This document shows positions 11,966 through 32,320 of a stretch of DNA of 64,000 nucleotides, piece by piece. The position numbers and the translations under genes are program-made. The number at the start of each line of letters is the position of its first letter. Positions within the stretch are counted from its first letter, which is position 1. The notes beneath the pieces were generated by a model. The model saw only the letters and a program-made list of their open reading frames with translations. It had not been told where the DNA came from and searched no databases. The stretch lies in assembly GCA_932521025.1 (NCBI GenBank), contig OW051469.1:9312398-9376397 (forward strand), written 5' to 3'. The DNA comes from Oscheius onirici. Its lineage: Eukaryota > Nematoda > Chromadorea > Rhabditida > Rhabditidae.

Positions 11966-12575
11966 CTAGACCTGAGATTGCAAAGTGAAAGTTTTAGACA
12001 TTGTTAGGGGGAGGACGTTGAAAGTCAGCTTGCGCATCTCGACATCTCGCCTGTAGGCGTAGCAGTCCATTTCGGGTAGGGAGAGGTCGGGTTGGACTGT
12101 TTCCGTCGTAATTCGTACCACGCCGTCACAGTCTGCTTTTAGCAGCTTTTCTCCGCGATCGTTCTCGTAAAATACCTGGAATTTTTTATGATTAGAAGCT
12201 TTTGATAGAGCCGTCTCTGTCATTTTTGCTTGTCAAGAGCTTTCAGGAAGTACTAGATTTTAAAGAGGAGAACAATACGAAGGATCTGCTACTCAGTAGT
12301 TGCCAAGCAGTTTTTGGGGGAAATGAATAAAAAAACTCAAAGAGAATAAACTCACATTCAAGCCGGGATGATAGTTGAACTTTCCTTGACAGACTAGCAG
12401 CTCTCCTTTCCTGACCGTTTCGCCTTCTGTTCTGAAATCAAAGGTTAGTTCGTCTAAAACTCTTGCCAAACCTGTAGATTCCTCTATACGGTAGATTTTT
12501 CGGCGGTCGAACAAGTAATCTGCTTTGGCTGATCAAACCCGAGCTGTGCCGGCTCAAAAGAGGCAGAGAGTTCAT
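11966..12575 (-). CDS. mrpl-27: Mitochondrial large ribosomal subunit protein bL27m
   Basis: Three exons: 12472-12575, 12356-12431 and 11966-12175, giving 129 codons plus stop with consistent phases. The motif GETVRKGELLVCQGKFNYHPGLN matches the L27 core (human [20 protein letters not shown], from memory). The C-terminus LTFNVLPLTMSKTF matches KTFVHVVPAKPEGTF. bL27 supports the peptidyl-transferase centre. The Ser/Arg/Leu-rich N-terminus is compatible with mitochondrial import. The ATG is 2 nt after a TTTCCAG acceptor. It is first of four same-strand genes with gaps of 134, 219 and about 380 nt. Confidence 0.85.
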
Positions 12576-13547
12576 TCCTGGAAATTGGCAAGTTAGAATG
12601 GAAGGAATTCGAGGTAATGAAGCGTATTTTCATGAAATTCAGCTTATTTCTAGCTCAAAGACTCAACGACATCCTTTTTGTACACGAAGAATCTAATAAA
12701 ATGAGCCTGGAGCCACAGAAAACGGAATGGAGCAACAAAATGGGCAAGATTTCGAGAAACTGTCTTGTAAACGCTCATATTGAAGCTGCATGGTATCAAA
12801 CGGTATCAGGAGATCATTCAGCTGCATGGTATCAGGAGATCATTTTTCTCATTCTTGCAAGCCAGAAAAGTCATAATAGCGCTGAAAAACAGCTGAAATT
12901 TCTCCAAACAAGCTTCAAAGCTCCCGGCAAAATAAGCTACCGTAAGCATTCAAACCTGCGTATCGAAAGTATTTGCGCGCTCTGTTCAAAAACCGCGTTG
13001 CTCGAGGCTGTCATGCGGCTTCTTCGTTTTCGTCTTTTTTTTGGGATTTCGAAATTCTTTCCCAACGTTATGTTCCCGATATTTTCACCACATTGCATCA
13101 TGTTAAGCATCTTGAGCGTATAAAATAGGTCCTTTTCCTAATTGCGAGCATAGTCTAACGAGTAAAGATGGACTATTTCGTCTTTGCAGTAGAACAGCAA
13201 AATAACAGGTCGGTTTGACGTCGTTTTCGGTTTCGATTGCATCAGTTCAACCAGGTGATCGTTATTGCTTGGTTTCGTACGTGGTTCTTTCGACAAAACA
13301 TCGTTTTCGCCCCCAATATCATGCAAAGCGCGATCAAGGCTTGCATTTCGTCAACTTTCGTTATTTTCCTTACATTTTTACGCAGAAATTAACTGCGATT
13401 TCATGTAGAAAACGAGTGAAAAAGCTGCTACGGAATTATAGACGTTGTTTCTGCTCTTATCATCTATGCCGTTGTTTTCTTCCCTTTCTTGCCCTTGTAT
13501 TTGTTTTTCTTCTTCCCACAGCGTTCAATACCCTCATTTTTAGCGAC
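12576..13547. promoter_or_regulatory. Divergent intergenic region between mRpL27 and ELOF1
   Basis: This 970 bp gap separates two divergent housekeeping genes and is the natural place for both promoters, but no motif was recognised. A 168-codon ORF at 12617-13123 (+) has no family resemblance and I do not accept it as a gene. A short near-tandem duplication lies at about 12787-12845: GCTGCATGGTATCA occurs twice about 36 nt apart. Confidence 0.45.
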
Positions 13548-14278
13548 ATGGGCAAGCGAAAGTCAAAAAGGAAGCCACCTCCAAAGACTAGAATGGTCGA
13601 GCCACTCGAGACCCAATTCAACTGCCCTTTCTGCAACCACGAGAAAGTCTGCGAAGTAAAAATGTGAGTTTCTTTTATTTTTTTTTAGCTATGGCGTCGT
13701 TGAAGCCTGTAGCTGGTTTGAGTATCGAGCAAGTCTTGGCTGTCTAACTGTCTTCTGTTGTCCCAGCATATTTCTGTCTTGCCTGCAGTCAAGCATGTGC
13801 GCTGGACCGAAAAAAAAAATCAAAAATTGGACCGGACCGGCCTCAGAAGGTCCGAGCGCACATGCTTGCCTTCAGTTACAACCAGCTGTCTACCTATCGT
13901 GTCTGTTGCAACAACCAGCTGCTTAACTGTCTTATCTGGACGACAACGAGATGCCTGTCTGTTTTTACTGTGGCTACAAGTCTCTTTTCTTTCCTAGAAA
14001 GGATGAGTTTTGCCCGTTATAGCTGCGCTGTTTATAAACGTCGGTCTTTTCTGGTAATTCCGACTGATCTGCTGCACTTTTCGTCAGCGCAATATGCTTA
14101 GACTGACCAAAACGTCCGAATCATCAAAAACTGCCTTATTTTCAGGGATCGCGAAAAAAACGTGGCCCAAATCTCGTGCCGAGTGTGCCTCGAAGACTTT
14201 CAAACAAATATAACCTATCTATCGGAGCCGATTGACGTCTACAGCGATTGGATTGACGCCTGTGAGCAAGCCAACTAA
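13548..14278 (+). CDS. elof-1: Transcription elongation factor 1 homologue (ELOF1)
   Basis: Two exons, 13548-13663 and 14146-14278, encode 82 residues (human ELOF1 has 83). The protein starts [13 protein letters not shown], the typical basic tail, and has a four-cysteine zinc ribbon: [10 protein letters not shown], then CRVCLEDF. The C-terminal half, [19 protein letters not shown], is nearly invariant in eukaryotes. ELOF1 binds elongating RNA polymerase II and takes part in transcription-coupled repair. The 482 nt intron has only short ORFs. Confidence 0.96.
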
Positions 14279-14571
14279 CGACAACAAGAAGGCTCAACTT
14301 CACGTGCTGATCTCCTAATTCTCCTCTTCACCACTATACACCGAAGGAGGCTTTTTCACAAGAGAGCGAAGACAAAAACGGGTCCCTTTTCTCTCTCATT
14401 CTCCCTCAGGATTCATACTCTGAGGTATCTCTCCCCTTCATTCATTTTCTCTGCTATAACAGTTCGATTGTTGTTACAGCACACATCCGCGCTGCATGTG
14501 TATATAATGTGGAGATGTGTCCCCAGCTTTCAAGTCCACTTACCAGATATAAACTTTATTCATTTTGCAAT

Positions 14572-21573
<7,002 letters not shown>

Positions 21574-22914
21574 TTCTAAAACTATCGATTTACTTGAACT
21601 GGGAGACGGAAAGTTGGGAGGGCATTATCAGTAGTTCAAACAGGCCGAGACACGAGATCAAAACAATCAACAAGAAACGTCTGCTTATTACGTGTGATTT
21701 TCGAGTTTACACTGGCGGGATCGATGCCAGGTTTTGAGAGGACAAGAGGGTAAGTCGTGTGACAGAGAGGTCAGATGAGGTCAGGGAGATCTTAATTGAA
21801 ATGAGAGAAGGAAAGCGACTGAACTTTTTTCGGAAAAGCGGCATCAATGGATTGAGAGGACAGAATAAATTATAAGCCTTGACTGGACAATAATTTGGGT
21901 TTGAAAATAGGTGCCACAAATGAGGCTCTAGGTCCGAAAAGCAGTCGAAACCTTAGAAAAATAGAGGATCTACGACCATTTATAGATAAATATGACGGTG
22001 TAGAGCGTTACTCAAGGTATAGGAAGATGAAAATGACCGAAAAGATGCGAAATGGCACGGTCTTGGCCAAATGTTGTTTGTTTGTCGAGATTAGCTGTTT
22101 TCTTCAAGTTTTATTGGTTTTGCCGCCGAACCGAAATGCAATGGGTCTCGCCACGAAACGGTGAAGTCCAAATTGACCGAAACGACATTTCGTCAAGACC
22201 TCCGCTCTTTTTCCATGTTTCTCCTTTACTTTTTTTCACATTGAACAATTTTAGCAAAAAATAAAAGATTCCTGCTGTTGAAAAAATATTTTGGGAGAAA
22301 ACGCTTGAAAAAAGATGGAAATAGAGAATGACGCAACGATTCGACGCCCTGCGTTGCCGTTCTTCTATTTTTTCCATATTATTCTGCTTCAAATAGGCCA
22401 AATTCTTCCCAGAGACCCAGCACAACATGAAAGTGATGAAAACCCCGTCGTATGCATCGTTTCACACGAAGAACATTTCCCAGCTAAATAATTCATTCGT
22501 TTCGCTCTATTTTCTGTATTCTTTTCCTTCTCTTCTTTTTAATAACAGGATTGGTTACAAAATAACTATTGATGCATCAAAAGCCATAAATTCTGTGGAA
22601 AATTATCGAAACCCTGCCTGATGCAATATGTCGCCTTTTTGCCCTGTGCGGTCCAATATTTCTGTGTTTATGCTTAGTTTTCTTCTCAATCATGCTGCTA
22701 ACATCGTGAACGATCGTTTTGATGACAAGAAGATATGAAAAACCGTATGAAAACGATAGAAATCTTTGTCACGTCAAATTTTTGATGTATCTTGTATTTC
22801 AGTCAAGTTCATCCCTAGTCTTTCCCGTATAGCTCCATTTCATGCTTCTCCATTACTCCTAAAGTAATATCCATGATTTTCAGATATAAACAAAGCCAAG
22901 AAAAGCCGTGAGCA
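21574..22914. promoter_or_regulatory. Divergent intergenic region between AGL and eIF3g
   Basis: A 1.3 kb gap between the AGL start (-) and the eIF3g start (+). Only short ORFs are present and none looks real. A TTTTCAG acceptor at 22883 lies about 32 nt upstream of the eIF3g ATG, suggesting trans-splicing. No TATA or other motif can be assigned with confidence. Confidence 0.45.
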
Positions 22915-24272
22915 ATGACTGCTACCGATATGTAAGCCCTCCCTAATTTCTAGCTCAAACCCATGACTTTTAGTCTCAATACTGCCCCGGAGGTTGGAAA
23001 TTGGGCTGAAGAGGTCGAGCAGGGAGAGGCCCAGATCGACAAAGACGGCATCAAGACGGTTGTTGATTACATTGACGAGGATAGCGGTCGCTACAAGGTC
23101 ATTGTTCGCACAAATTTTGAATTATAGTATTTTTCAGGTTGTTACTCAGTTCCAAATTATCACAAAGCATGTGCCGAAAGTCGTGGCGGAGAGGAAGAAA
23201 TGGAGAAAGTTTGGCGAGTGCAAGAAAGACGGTCTTGGACCTCAAGTAGGCTCACTTTACCAGAGTTTGTCATAGAAAACCTCCAGGTGGCCACAACTTA
23301 CGTCGCCGAAGAGGTAGAGATGCAATTCACAAGAAACCGCGCCGGAGAGCAGATTCTCGACGTGCAGGAGGACAAGCAAGCGGTAATTTTGCCTAAATTC
23401 ACCCCGAAATTAATGGAAAACTTCTAGGTCAAGACGACGAGTCGCGAGCATTGCCGACACTGCAAAGGAAACGATCACTGGTCGACCAACTGTCCCTACA
23501 AGGAAATGTACACACTGGACGAGGAGGAGGACGAGTCCAAGAATGCTGGCGCTCAGCCCGGAAAATACGTCGCACCGGGAATGCGTCCTGGCGATGCACG
23601 CACTCGCTCGGACGAGAATACCTGCCGTGTCACCAATATGCCACAAGAGCTCGAGGAGGCCGAGCTGCGCGACATGTTCGCCGCTATTGGAAGAGTTTCG
23701 GTGAGGACTTTCCTTCCTTTTAAGTTAACAAGAGAAGAAGCATGTTATGGCATGCCATTGAGCTGGACAAGCTGTACCACTGTATTGTCACATAAGCAGT
23801 AGGCCAATAATACCGAGATCGAGGCTAGAAACGTGTCCAGGCAGTTTCGCTCGCTCTGCTGTTCAATACTGAGCTATTTTCCAAGATTGTAGTGAAAAAG
23901 CATGAATATTTCGAAGTTTATGAAAAAACCCGTTCGGAAACCTTTAAGAAGCCAAGTTTGGAGCTCTTGAACAATTCCAGCGAATACCGCACCTCCCGGT
24001 TCTATTTTATTGACATTTACCGAACGTTATTCGCCTTGAATTTTGTTGACTAGGGTATCCGCAGTTCTGCTCATTATCTTTAAAAGAATTCTAATCCTGT
24101 CATTTTCCAGCGTGTCTTCATTGCCCGCGACAAGAACACGAACCAGCCGAAGGGCTTCGCCTTCGTCACTTACGACTCGAGAAAAGATGCAGAGACTGCC
24201 ATCCAGAAACTGAACGGTGTCGCCAAGTACCACATGATTCTGAAGGTCGAATGGACCCGGTCAAACAACTAA
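22915..24272 (+). CDS. eif-3.g: Translation initiation factor eIF3 subunit g
   Basis: Six exons: 22915-22931, 22974-23097, 23138-23245, 23287-23382, 23428-23700 and 24111-24272, giving 259 codons plus stop. The N-terminal half has the eIF3g region NTAPEVGNWAEEVEQG and a CCHC knuckle, CRHCKGNDHWSTNCPY. The C-terminus is an RRM with RNP2 CRVTNMP and RNP1 KGFAFVTY, ending KVEWTRSNN. eIF3g is a cytoplasmic eIF3 subunit binding eIF3b/i and promoting scanning. Domain order and length fit the family (human 320, nematode shorter). The last intron, 410 nt within the RRM, is the longest. Confidence 0.95.
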
Positions 24273-24472
24273 AAAGATCCCGATTTTTCCCCCCGTTTTC
24301 CCTTATTTTCCCCTGGTTCTGGGTTGTTGACTTTACTCGAGTTCTATCCTCCTTTTTGTTGATTTCTTACCTGAAAAATAAAGCTATACCTTTAAAATCG
24401 ACTATTTTTAAGCATGTTTTAGCATACTTTTATATTTGTTAACTAAATTACGAGAAAAAAACTACCAAAAAG

Positions 24473-25815
24473 ATGGGTCTGATGACAATTTTGCGCAAGC
24501 TGCGCGAGAAGGAAAAGGAGATGCGGATACTGATCCTCGGCCTCGATAATGCCGGCAAGACGACGATTATGAAGAAGTTTCTCGGCGAAGACGTCTCTAC
24601 GATCGAGCCGACGCTAGGTTTTGTCATTTTCCCTGCACTTTTTAGCCAAAAATTGCAGGTTTTAACATCAAAACGGTGGTTTTTCGCGGCTTCACACTTA
24701 ACTTGTGGGATGTCGGCGGTCAGAGGAGTCTACGGTCCTATTGGAGAAACTATTTCGAGCAGACAGACGCCCTAATTTGGGTTGTGGACTCGGGAGATCG
24801 AGGTAGGGATTTTTGGTGATACTTTCGAAGAAATTGTCCTGCTTACAGAACGACTCGGCGACTGTGCGAAAGAGCTGAAGAATCTTCTGCAGGAAGAGAG
24901 GCTAGCCGGAGCTTCGCTGCTTATTCTAGCCAACAAGAGGGATCTACCGAATGCGGCGAAAGTAGCGGAAATTGCCGAAGTTGGTTTTACTATATTTAGT
25001 CATCCCATGTATTAATCTTTCCCGTCACCCTATCCTTGCTTTCCTGTCCATCAGAATCTCTGTGTTCTTGACATCTTTCCGTGAGACAAACCTCACACAC
25101 GTTCTCCAGCCATTATGTTTGGACAGATTGTTCCGAAACGGTCGGTCGGTGTCAATCTGTCTCTACGGCAATTGAACTTCTCACATCTTCCTTGCCTGCT
25201 TTTCGTCAGCTTGTATTCTACAATATTACCCTGTCCCTGTAACCATCTTTCTCGGACGCCAGACTATTCTTCCGCGGAAGAAAAGACCACCCACACTTTC
25301 CGCAGCGGAAGAATCGCCTTCTCTTTTCAAACGCGGTAAATGCATGATCAACAAGCATTTATTCCACAGGATTTTGTTTTTCAAATTTCGTTGAGGGGTT
25401 TCAGTTGGGTCGGAGATGTAATGACGTGATACATTTTAGTGATACCCTAAGCATTTAAAAAGGGTTATCACTCTCGCTGTGCATCCTCAGTTGGGCTGAG
25501 GATGTCATAACTTTCCATGCTTGTTAGATATCCTGACTTCACTAGCAAACTAGATCTGCTTTCTTCGCCTTGCTACCTTTTCCCAGCATTTCTTTTTTAG
25601 TCTGTTCCTTATTGTTACCTTTTCCACCCTGTTTCCATCCAAAATGACGACAAAAAACCGCATAACTATTCATCTTTCAGCTACTCGATCTGGCCGAAAT
25701 CAAGTCTCATCACTGGAAGATTTTCGGCTGCAGTGCCAAGACGGGCGAGAGTCTTCTCGAGGCAATGGAATGGATGACGGACGATGTGGCCAGTCGAATC
25801 TTTACCTCCGATTAA
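24473..25815 (+). CDS. arl-2: ADP-ribosylation factor-like 2 GTPase (ARL2)
   Basis: Four exons: 24473-24617, 24659-24802, 24849-24979 and 25681-25815, giving 184 codons plus stop, the same length as human ARL2. It starts [21 protein letters not shown]-loop GLDNAGKTT; switch [24 protein letters not shown] guanine motif; and [17 protein letters not shown]. The MGL N-terminus and the SHHW motif favour ARL2 over ARL3. ARL2 works with tubulin cofactor D and BART and is called evl-20 in C. elegans. The start is 200 nt downstream of the eIF3g stop on the same strand, so operon linkage is possible. Intron 3 is about 700 nt with nothing recognised in it. Confidence 0.95.
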
Positions 25816-27297
25816 TTCACGGGCTTTTTTGATCTCATTTTGTGTACAAATTTATAAACTTTTCAGCTCTTTGAGAGAGCTCTCCGCTATGCAAATCAAT
25901 CCTCCCGTTGTAACCGCAGCCGAGTCGCACGCGGCGCCCTTGCGTCGCGTCGCAGCCAGCCATCAGCTGACACAATATGCGTAGTGCGAGTGAGACTAGG
26001 AGCCCCCTACGGGACATCTTTATCTGACCGCAACCAGTTCAGTTCTCCTAATTTTTCCTTGGAGGGATCTCTGTCAGTAGTTTGCGCATTTCATAGCAGT
26101 AACTCCTATTTTGTTCACAAGTTCTAAGTTTTTAACTTATCTCCGCTATCACGCACAATCTATTCATTTGTTGAGTCTTTTAGCACGCTTTTTTGACGTC
26201 TAAGATCAAGACTAAATAAAAGACCAGCAGTTATCTTCCTCCTCGACTGCGAAATAACCAGAGCTGCTGATTTTACAGTCATTTGATCTGCCCGAAACTG
26301 GAAAACGTCAGTGTCTTCGTTAGTGAATTATTTTTACTTGCACCAACGATATTTGATAAATAAAAAAAATCAGAAAACTAGAAAGTGTTCAAAACGGAGA
26401 TTTTCTTGTTTATTATTATTGATACACGGCTTGTATTTTGCTGGTTACGATGTGGTTATTCAGCGAAGCAAAAATATGCAAAAAAGATATAGTTGGAAAA
26501 TGAGCATAAAGAAAGCTCTACCCGCCAGAATCTTTCCTTGAATTGAATCCAAAAATGACCTCGTGCTAGTTATTCGTCTAGCCTTACTCACGTTAAGTCA
26601 TTACTCTTACAACCATATACTTTAGTCATGTTTACGAATATTTCTCTCTACCGTTCCTGAAACTCTCTGTCCCTGCACTTATCTTATCTCTCCTGAACCC
26701 TTTTTAGTTCTTCTCCAATCTATTTTCTCTCCCCTGTTCCGTCATGTTTACAGCCGAGAGATCGATTTGTTTTTGGCTGACCAGCCAGACAGACCTATTA
26801 GGAGAGGAAATTCTCGTGACAATTAGTCAGCTGTCAGCATAAATTTGGGCCTAATCTGGGCTAGTTTTGTAAAGGGACACGGTTGTAGGAGAATTCCAGA
26901 GCCTATGAGAGCGCATTATATTTATTGCCAGACCCTCAGCAGAGAGAGAGAGAGACAGCTGACCGAGAGTCAGCTGAAAAAGAATAATAATTCTCCAGAC
27001 TGTCTCTCACTACCTGTAATTTCCCACGGCGAGTGACCTCTTGACCCTTGGACTGCCCTCCGTCTCTCTGTCTCGGCTGTATCAGTAAACAGCCGTCTCG
27101 CCACTGTCCTCTTCTCACTCAGTTGGCTGCTTCTCTCTATCTCTCTGACTCTTTGTTCCTCTTTCTCTCTGTCCCTTTGACTCTCTGACTCTCTGTCCTT
27201 TTCCTGATCGATGCTCTTTGCTTGTTTTGGTCTAGCAACCGCCATTTTTCTTTCTCTCCCCTAGTTCCGTATAGCAACGCTCATCTTACAGGGTAAG
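25816..27297. other. Intergenic, no gene seen
   Basis: A 1.5 kb gap between ARL2 and the next + strand gene. It contains a GA-rich tract at about 26940-26955 and CT/CTCTGA-rich sequence at about 27120-27200. ORFs up to 91 codons have no splice support or family resemblance. Confidence 0.5.
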
Positions 27298-29013
27298 ATG
27301 ACGGCCAACCTGAACATTGTCTGCATGCATGAGACGGAGGTTTTCCTCCGCCTCGTTCTAGAAAAGTACGAGGAGTACGCCAACGATGACATCTGTCACG
27401 CTGCCAATTGGGTCATCCAGCAGTTGAGGTAAGTCCTACTGCGCACCAACTCGTTCAAATTTTGTGATTACGGTAATATATTGGACTTCCAGATCTGAGG
27501 TGAAGAACGTGGCCCGAATCGGCTACATTTTCGATCGTGACTACTTCCATGGGGCCATCGAAAAAGAGACGCCACTTACGACCAACGGAATCTATGTAAG
27601 TTCCGTCACAGCAGCCAGTTTTCGCATAAATAACGGCGAAGGTCAATTGAAGGGAACTAATTGCTGGATGATCAAGGCCTTTTGCAGACGATTCTTCACG
27701 AGTGTCAGGTCTTCCATCACCATGAACTTCGCTTCTCGGTCGAGGAAGAACCCTTCAGAATGGATGACGCAGTGCCGACGAGAAAATATGTCCCGGAGTA
27801 TCCGAACGACAGCACAATTGCTGATTTGTTCAAGTGCGTTGAGCACAAGCAGAAGATTTTCTGTCCGCCGGTGGCGGAGGAAGAGAGACTCTTTGACGAG
27901 AACGACGTCAGCTTTACGGAGTTTCTGAAGAAACTGGAGAATAGACAGAGGGACATCATGGTAAGGGACAGAGAGACAGAGTCTGGGAGAAGGAAAGACA
28001 GAGTCAGAAAGACAGAGAGACAGAGAAACTGAGAGACAGAGGGGCAGATTGACAGATTAACAGAGGGACAGAGACAGAGAGAGTCAGAGAGATAGAGAAT
28101 CAGAGGGACAGAGAGTCTGACAGACAGCCAGAGGGACAGATAATCAGAGTCCGACACTCAGAGAGTCAGGAAGACAGAGAGTCAGGGGGACAGAGAGACT
28201 GAGAGTCAGAGAGACAGACAGAGAGACATAGCAACAGTACATTTTCCAGAAGAGATTCCAATCCGTCTCGTTCAGTTCTTCCGACGGAGAGGGACCGGTA
28301 AGACTGTCTCCTTACCCAGACCAAGAGCATTCAGAAGGGAGTAGAACTGGCTCTGGAAGCTCTCACTGAAGACGTCTTCCAGCCACAGCTCTCCGGTCCA
28401 GAACATGAAATCTTCTTTGATACCAGTGACAACTTTGGCGAACAGGAGCCTCTTCTCGAGCCGAGGTACACCCTGTCCTTCTATTTTTTTAGCTTACTAT
28501 TCAGCGAGGACATAGAATCTTTCCTCGACAAGATTATTGAGGAGCTTTTGGGAAAAGTCGACTCTCTCGGAGTCAAGAACCGTCGCTACGAATACACTGA
28601 TGACCTGATTTCGGTCGAGGAGAAAAAGGCTGCCGAATGGACGGATGAGCTCTCCAAGATGGAAAAAGAGACTCATTTGGAGGCTCTGACGAAGAAATCC
28701 GATCCGCGATCCAAGCTCTCGATGACGGTAGCCACTTCGACCTTTGTGGAGGGAAAGTACGGTCAGATCCCGGCCGAAACTCAGACTGATAAGGAATCCG
28801 GAAGCGAGGATGTGAGCGACTTCGCTGTCTAAATATTGTCGGGTCGTAAAAGGGCTAAACAAAACATGGAGATAAGACATTTCACCATGACCCAACCTAT
28901 CAGTTGACCCATCTTTTGGAATAACAGTCTTATTACAGGAGATTGCCATCATCCGTCACGCTCTTTCGGTGATTCAGAAGAAAAGGAGAAAGATGAGCTC
29001 TATTGGAAAGAAG
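27298..29013 (+). CDS. Uncharacterised protein, N-terminal MTANLNIVCMHETEVFLRLV
   Basis: I do not recognise this family. Phase-consistent exons: 27298-27428, 27493-27595, 27688-27960, 28320-28465 and 28505-28811, then 28939-29013 (EIAIIRHALSVIQ). Without the last splice the frame stops at 28832, giving 326 residues. The product is soluble-looking, acidic and helix-rich, with no signal peptide or membrane segment. Exon 3 has paired FHHHELRF and FDENDVSFTEFLKKL segments. The 27961-28319 intron is filled with GACAGAG-type repeats. A 48 nt piece of it (28250-28297) is open and in frame and could be an extra exon, but only with a 22 nt intron after it. The gene may continue into the next entry. 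Confidence 0.55.
27962..28235. repeat. Degenerate GACAGAGA repeat filling an intron
   Basis: Interspersed GACAGAG, GAGTCAGA and CAGAGGGACAGAG units begin directly after the donor at 27961 (GTAAGGGACAGAGAGACAGAG) and run to near the acceptor. The array looks like a decayed relative of the GGGACA hexamer arrays. Confidence 0.8.
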
Positions 29014-29039
29014 GTGGGTCAAGGGAGAGACAGATTGGC

Positions 29040-29460
29040 CAACTTGTCCATTTTGACAGAATACCTGATTGCTCAACTTTCCCAAATTTTAGAATTTCGT
29101 GAAAAAATTGGGCATGACCCATCTACCAAAGCCATTTTAGCTATTCGTGGCTCGAGTCTTTTCTCTTTTCCAAATATTCTCAGTCCTGTGAAGTCTGCTT
29201 CCTCTCTTCTCCGATAATACCTGAAAAATAGCTAATAATCCCAAGTCTTGAATTCCCCAAAAATAATGGTCGTGCCCCGTTTACAGAGACGCTTTTTGAC
29301 TGGTTGGTTGGTCAAATGTTCCAAGTTTTGATTTTCGCGGAAAAATTGGGCATGACCCGTCTCCCAAAAGTACTTTTCATCATTGTGGCTCCTACTTTTT
29401 TTTAGCTTCTTTTAAAATGGTCCTACGAATCAAAAATTGAACCAACTGACCCATTAAAAT
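29040..29460. repeat. Two diverged direct repeats around AAAAAATTGGGCATGACCC
   Basis: Blocks at about 29040-29220 and 29275-29420 share TTTCGTG/CGG-AAAAATTGGGCATGACCCATCT and a following TATTCGTGGCTC / CATTGTGGCTCC segment. A third, weaker TGACCCA-rich block lies at about 28880-28920. The region separates the two unrecognised + strand coding blocks and looks like local duplication rather than coding sequence. Confidence 0.5.
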
Positions 29461-29978
29461 ATCGCGCCAGAATCCAAGCCTTTCCCGCCATGTCTTTTCC
29501 TCGATGTTGCCTTCATTTCCGAAATAGAAAGTCAGAGACTGGCAGACCAACAGACTGAACCTTGTCACACAGCAGATCCTCAAAATTCCATATCCAGATG
29601 AATGTTCTCAGAACATATAATGCTTCTACCAGCTGGAGACAGTACCTGAAAATTGAGGGCAGAAAACATCTTTTTGGAAAAAAAAGCGGTCCTTGGGCTG
29701 AAGACTGAGTTTTTGGAAACTGAGTTGCTCGGGACTAGCTCAGATCCTAGTCAAGGTAAAAGAAAAAGGTTCTTGAGACTTTTTGCAAAAAGAGACAGAA
29801 TTTTTTGGAAAAGTAGAAATACCTGACCTTGATTTTGAAGACGAGGTTCCCTGACGACGAGGCGCTGACGACTGAAGCTTGTTCTGGGAAATTAGAGTTG
29901 ACAAGACTTGACAAGTTATAACATTTGGCGCCAAAAAACACTTGGAAGTAAAAAAAATCCGCTTTCCAGAGTCCCGAG

Positions 29979-31379
<1,401 letters not shown>

Positions 31380-31582
31380 CCTCATGTATATTTTGTAAAT
31401 TTTACCTCATGCTGTAATATACCAACTAGTCGGCTTCTTCAATTTAGTCCCAACACTCTTAGTGATCATTCTTCTAGTTTTATTGTCGCCCAAAAGCGTC
31501 TTTCCATGTGCTACTGTAACCTCTTTTATGGATTAAAGGTGTGTTCGAAGTGGTACTGAGTTTGAGACACAGAGGGACATAG

Positions 31583-32185
31583 CAGGCATGGCAAAGCGGT
31601 CCAAGCATGGCAAACCAGGCCAGGTGCCAACTTTGCGGCGGGCAAAAAAATTCGTTTCGCATTTATGGTTTGTTCAAAAAAAAGAGAGCTCGACCATAAC
31701 CCATTTAATTCGCTGCGAGACCGGAATAACAACAGAAAACTTAGCTGAGTATCCTATGTTTCCATGTTATAAGGGTCTCGCGCGGAAATAAATGGGTTAC
31801 GGTCGAGCTCTCTTTTTTTTTTTTGAACACACCATATTTCTGATTTTTCTTGTTTAAAAATACTTTGTAGAATAAGATCTAATTATGACATCAAAAAAAA
31901 ATGACAAGAAAACAGAAAACTGACGACGAAAAGAGAAGAAATCGAATATTTTCTAAAGATTTCAACGAAATTCTTGAAAAACCCAAAGATTCTTCCATTT
32001 TCGATGCCAGTTTTCTGTTTTCTCTTAATTTTTTTGATGTCATAATAAGATCTTACCCTACAAAGTATTTTTTAACCAGAAAAATTAGAAATAAATGCGA
32101 AATAAATTTTTTTTAGCCCGCCGCAAAGTTGGCACCTGGCCGAAGCTGGCCTGATTCCGGGCCAGGTTAGTCATGTCTGGACAGA
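31583..32185. mobile_element. MITE-like inverted-repeat element, copy 1 (with a nested palindrome)
   Basis: The left arm begins about 31590 with GGCATGGCAAAGCGG and GTGCCAACTTTGCGGCGGGC. The right arm ends about 32178 with GCCCGCCGCAAAGTTGGCACC and GATTCCGGGCCAGGTTAGTCATG. Inner arms continue as TTTCTTGTTTAAAAATACTTTGTAG and its complement. The element has no coding capacity. A second palindrome (31669-31833) is inserted in the left arm. Related copies lie at 35.6, 37.3 and 46.5 kb. Confidence 0.8.
31669..31833. mobile_element. Palindromic element nested inside the MITE
   Basis: Ends TGTTCAAAAAAAAGAGAGCTCGACC (31670) and GGTCGAGCTCTCTTTTTTTTTTTTGAACA (to 31831) are inverted repeats, continuing inward as ATAACCCATTTAATTCGC versus GCGCGGAAATAAATGGGTTAC. 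A related TGTTCAAAAA-ended element occurs at 44.30-44.47 kb. Confidence 0.75.
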
Positions 32186-32320
32186 TAGACAAAAGAGATG
32201 AACAGATTCCTCTCTATTCCCTTCTGATTTCCTGATCTGTCCAATACCAACCACCCTCATTTGTATTCTCTGCCAAATATCTCCCAAACAAAAAAAATCA
32301 AAGTCGACAGTCCGTCGAAA

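Noticed and set aside
12617..13123. 168-codon ORF on the + strand upstream of ELOF1
   Set aside because: No splice structure, no family resemblance and a partly tandem-duplicated segment (GCTGCATGGTATCA); probably chance.
28250..28297. 48 nt extra exon KRFQSVSFSSSDGEGP
   Set aside because: It would need a 22 nt intron after it; skipping it is in frame and simpler, so it was left out of the main model.
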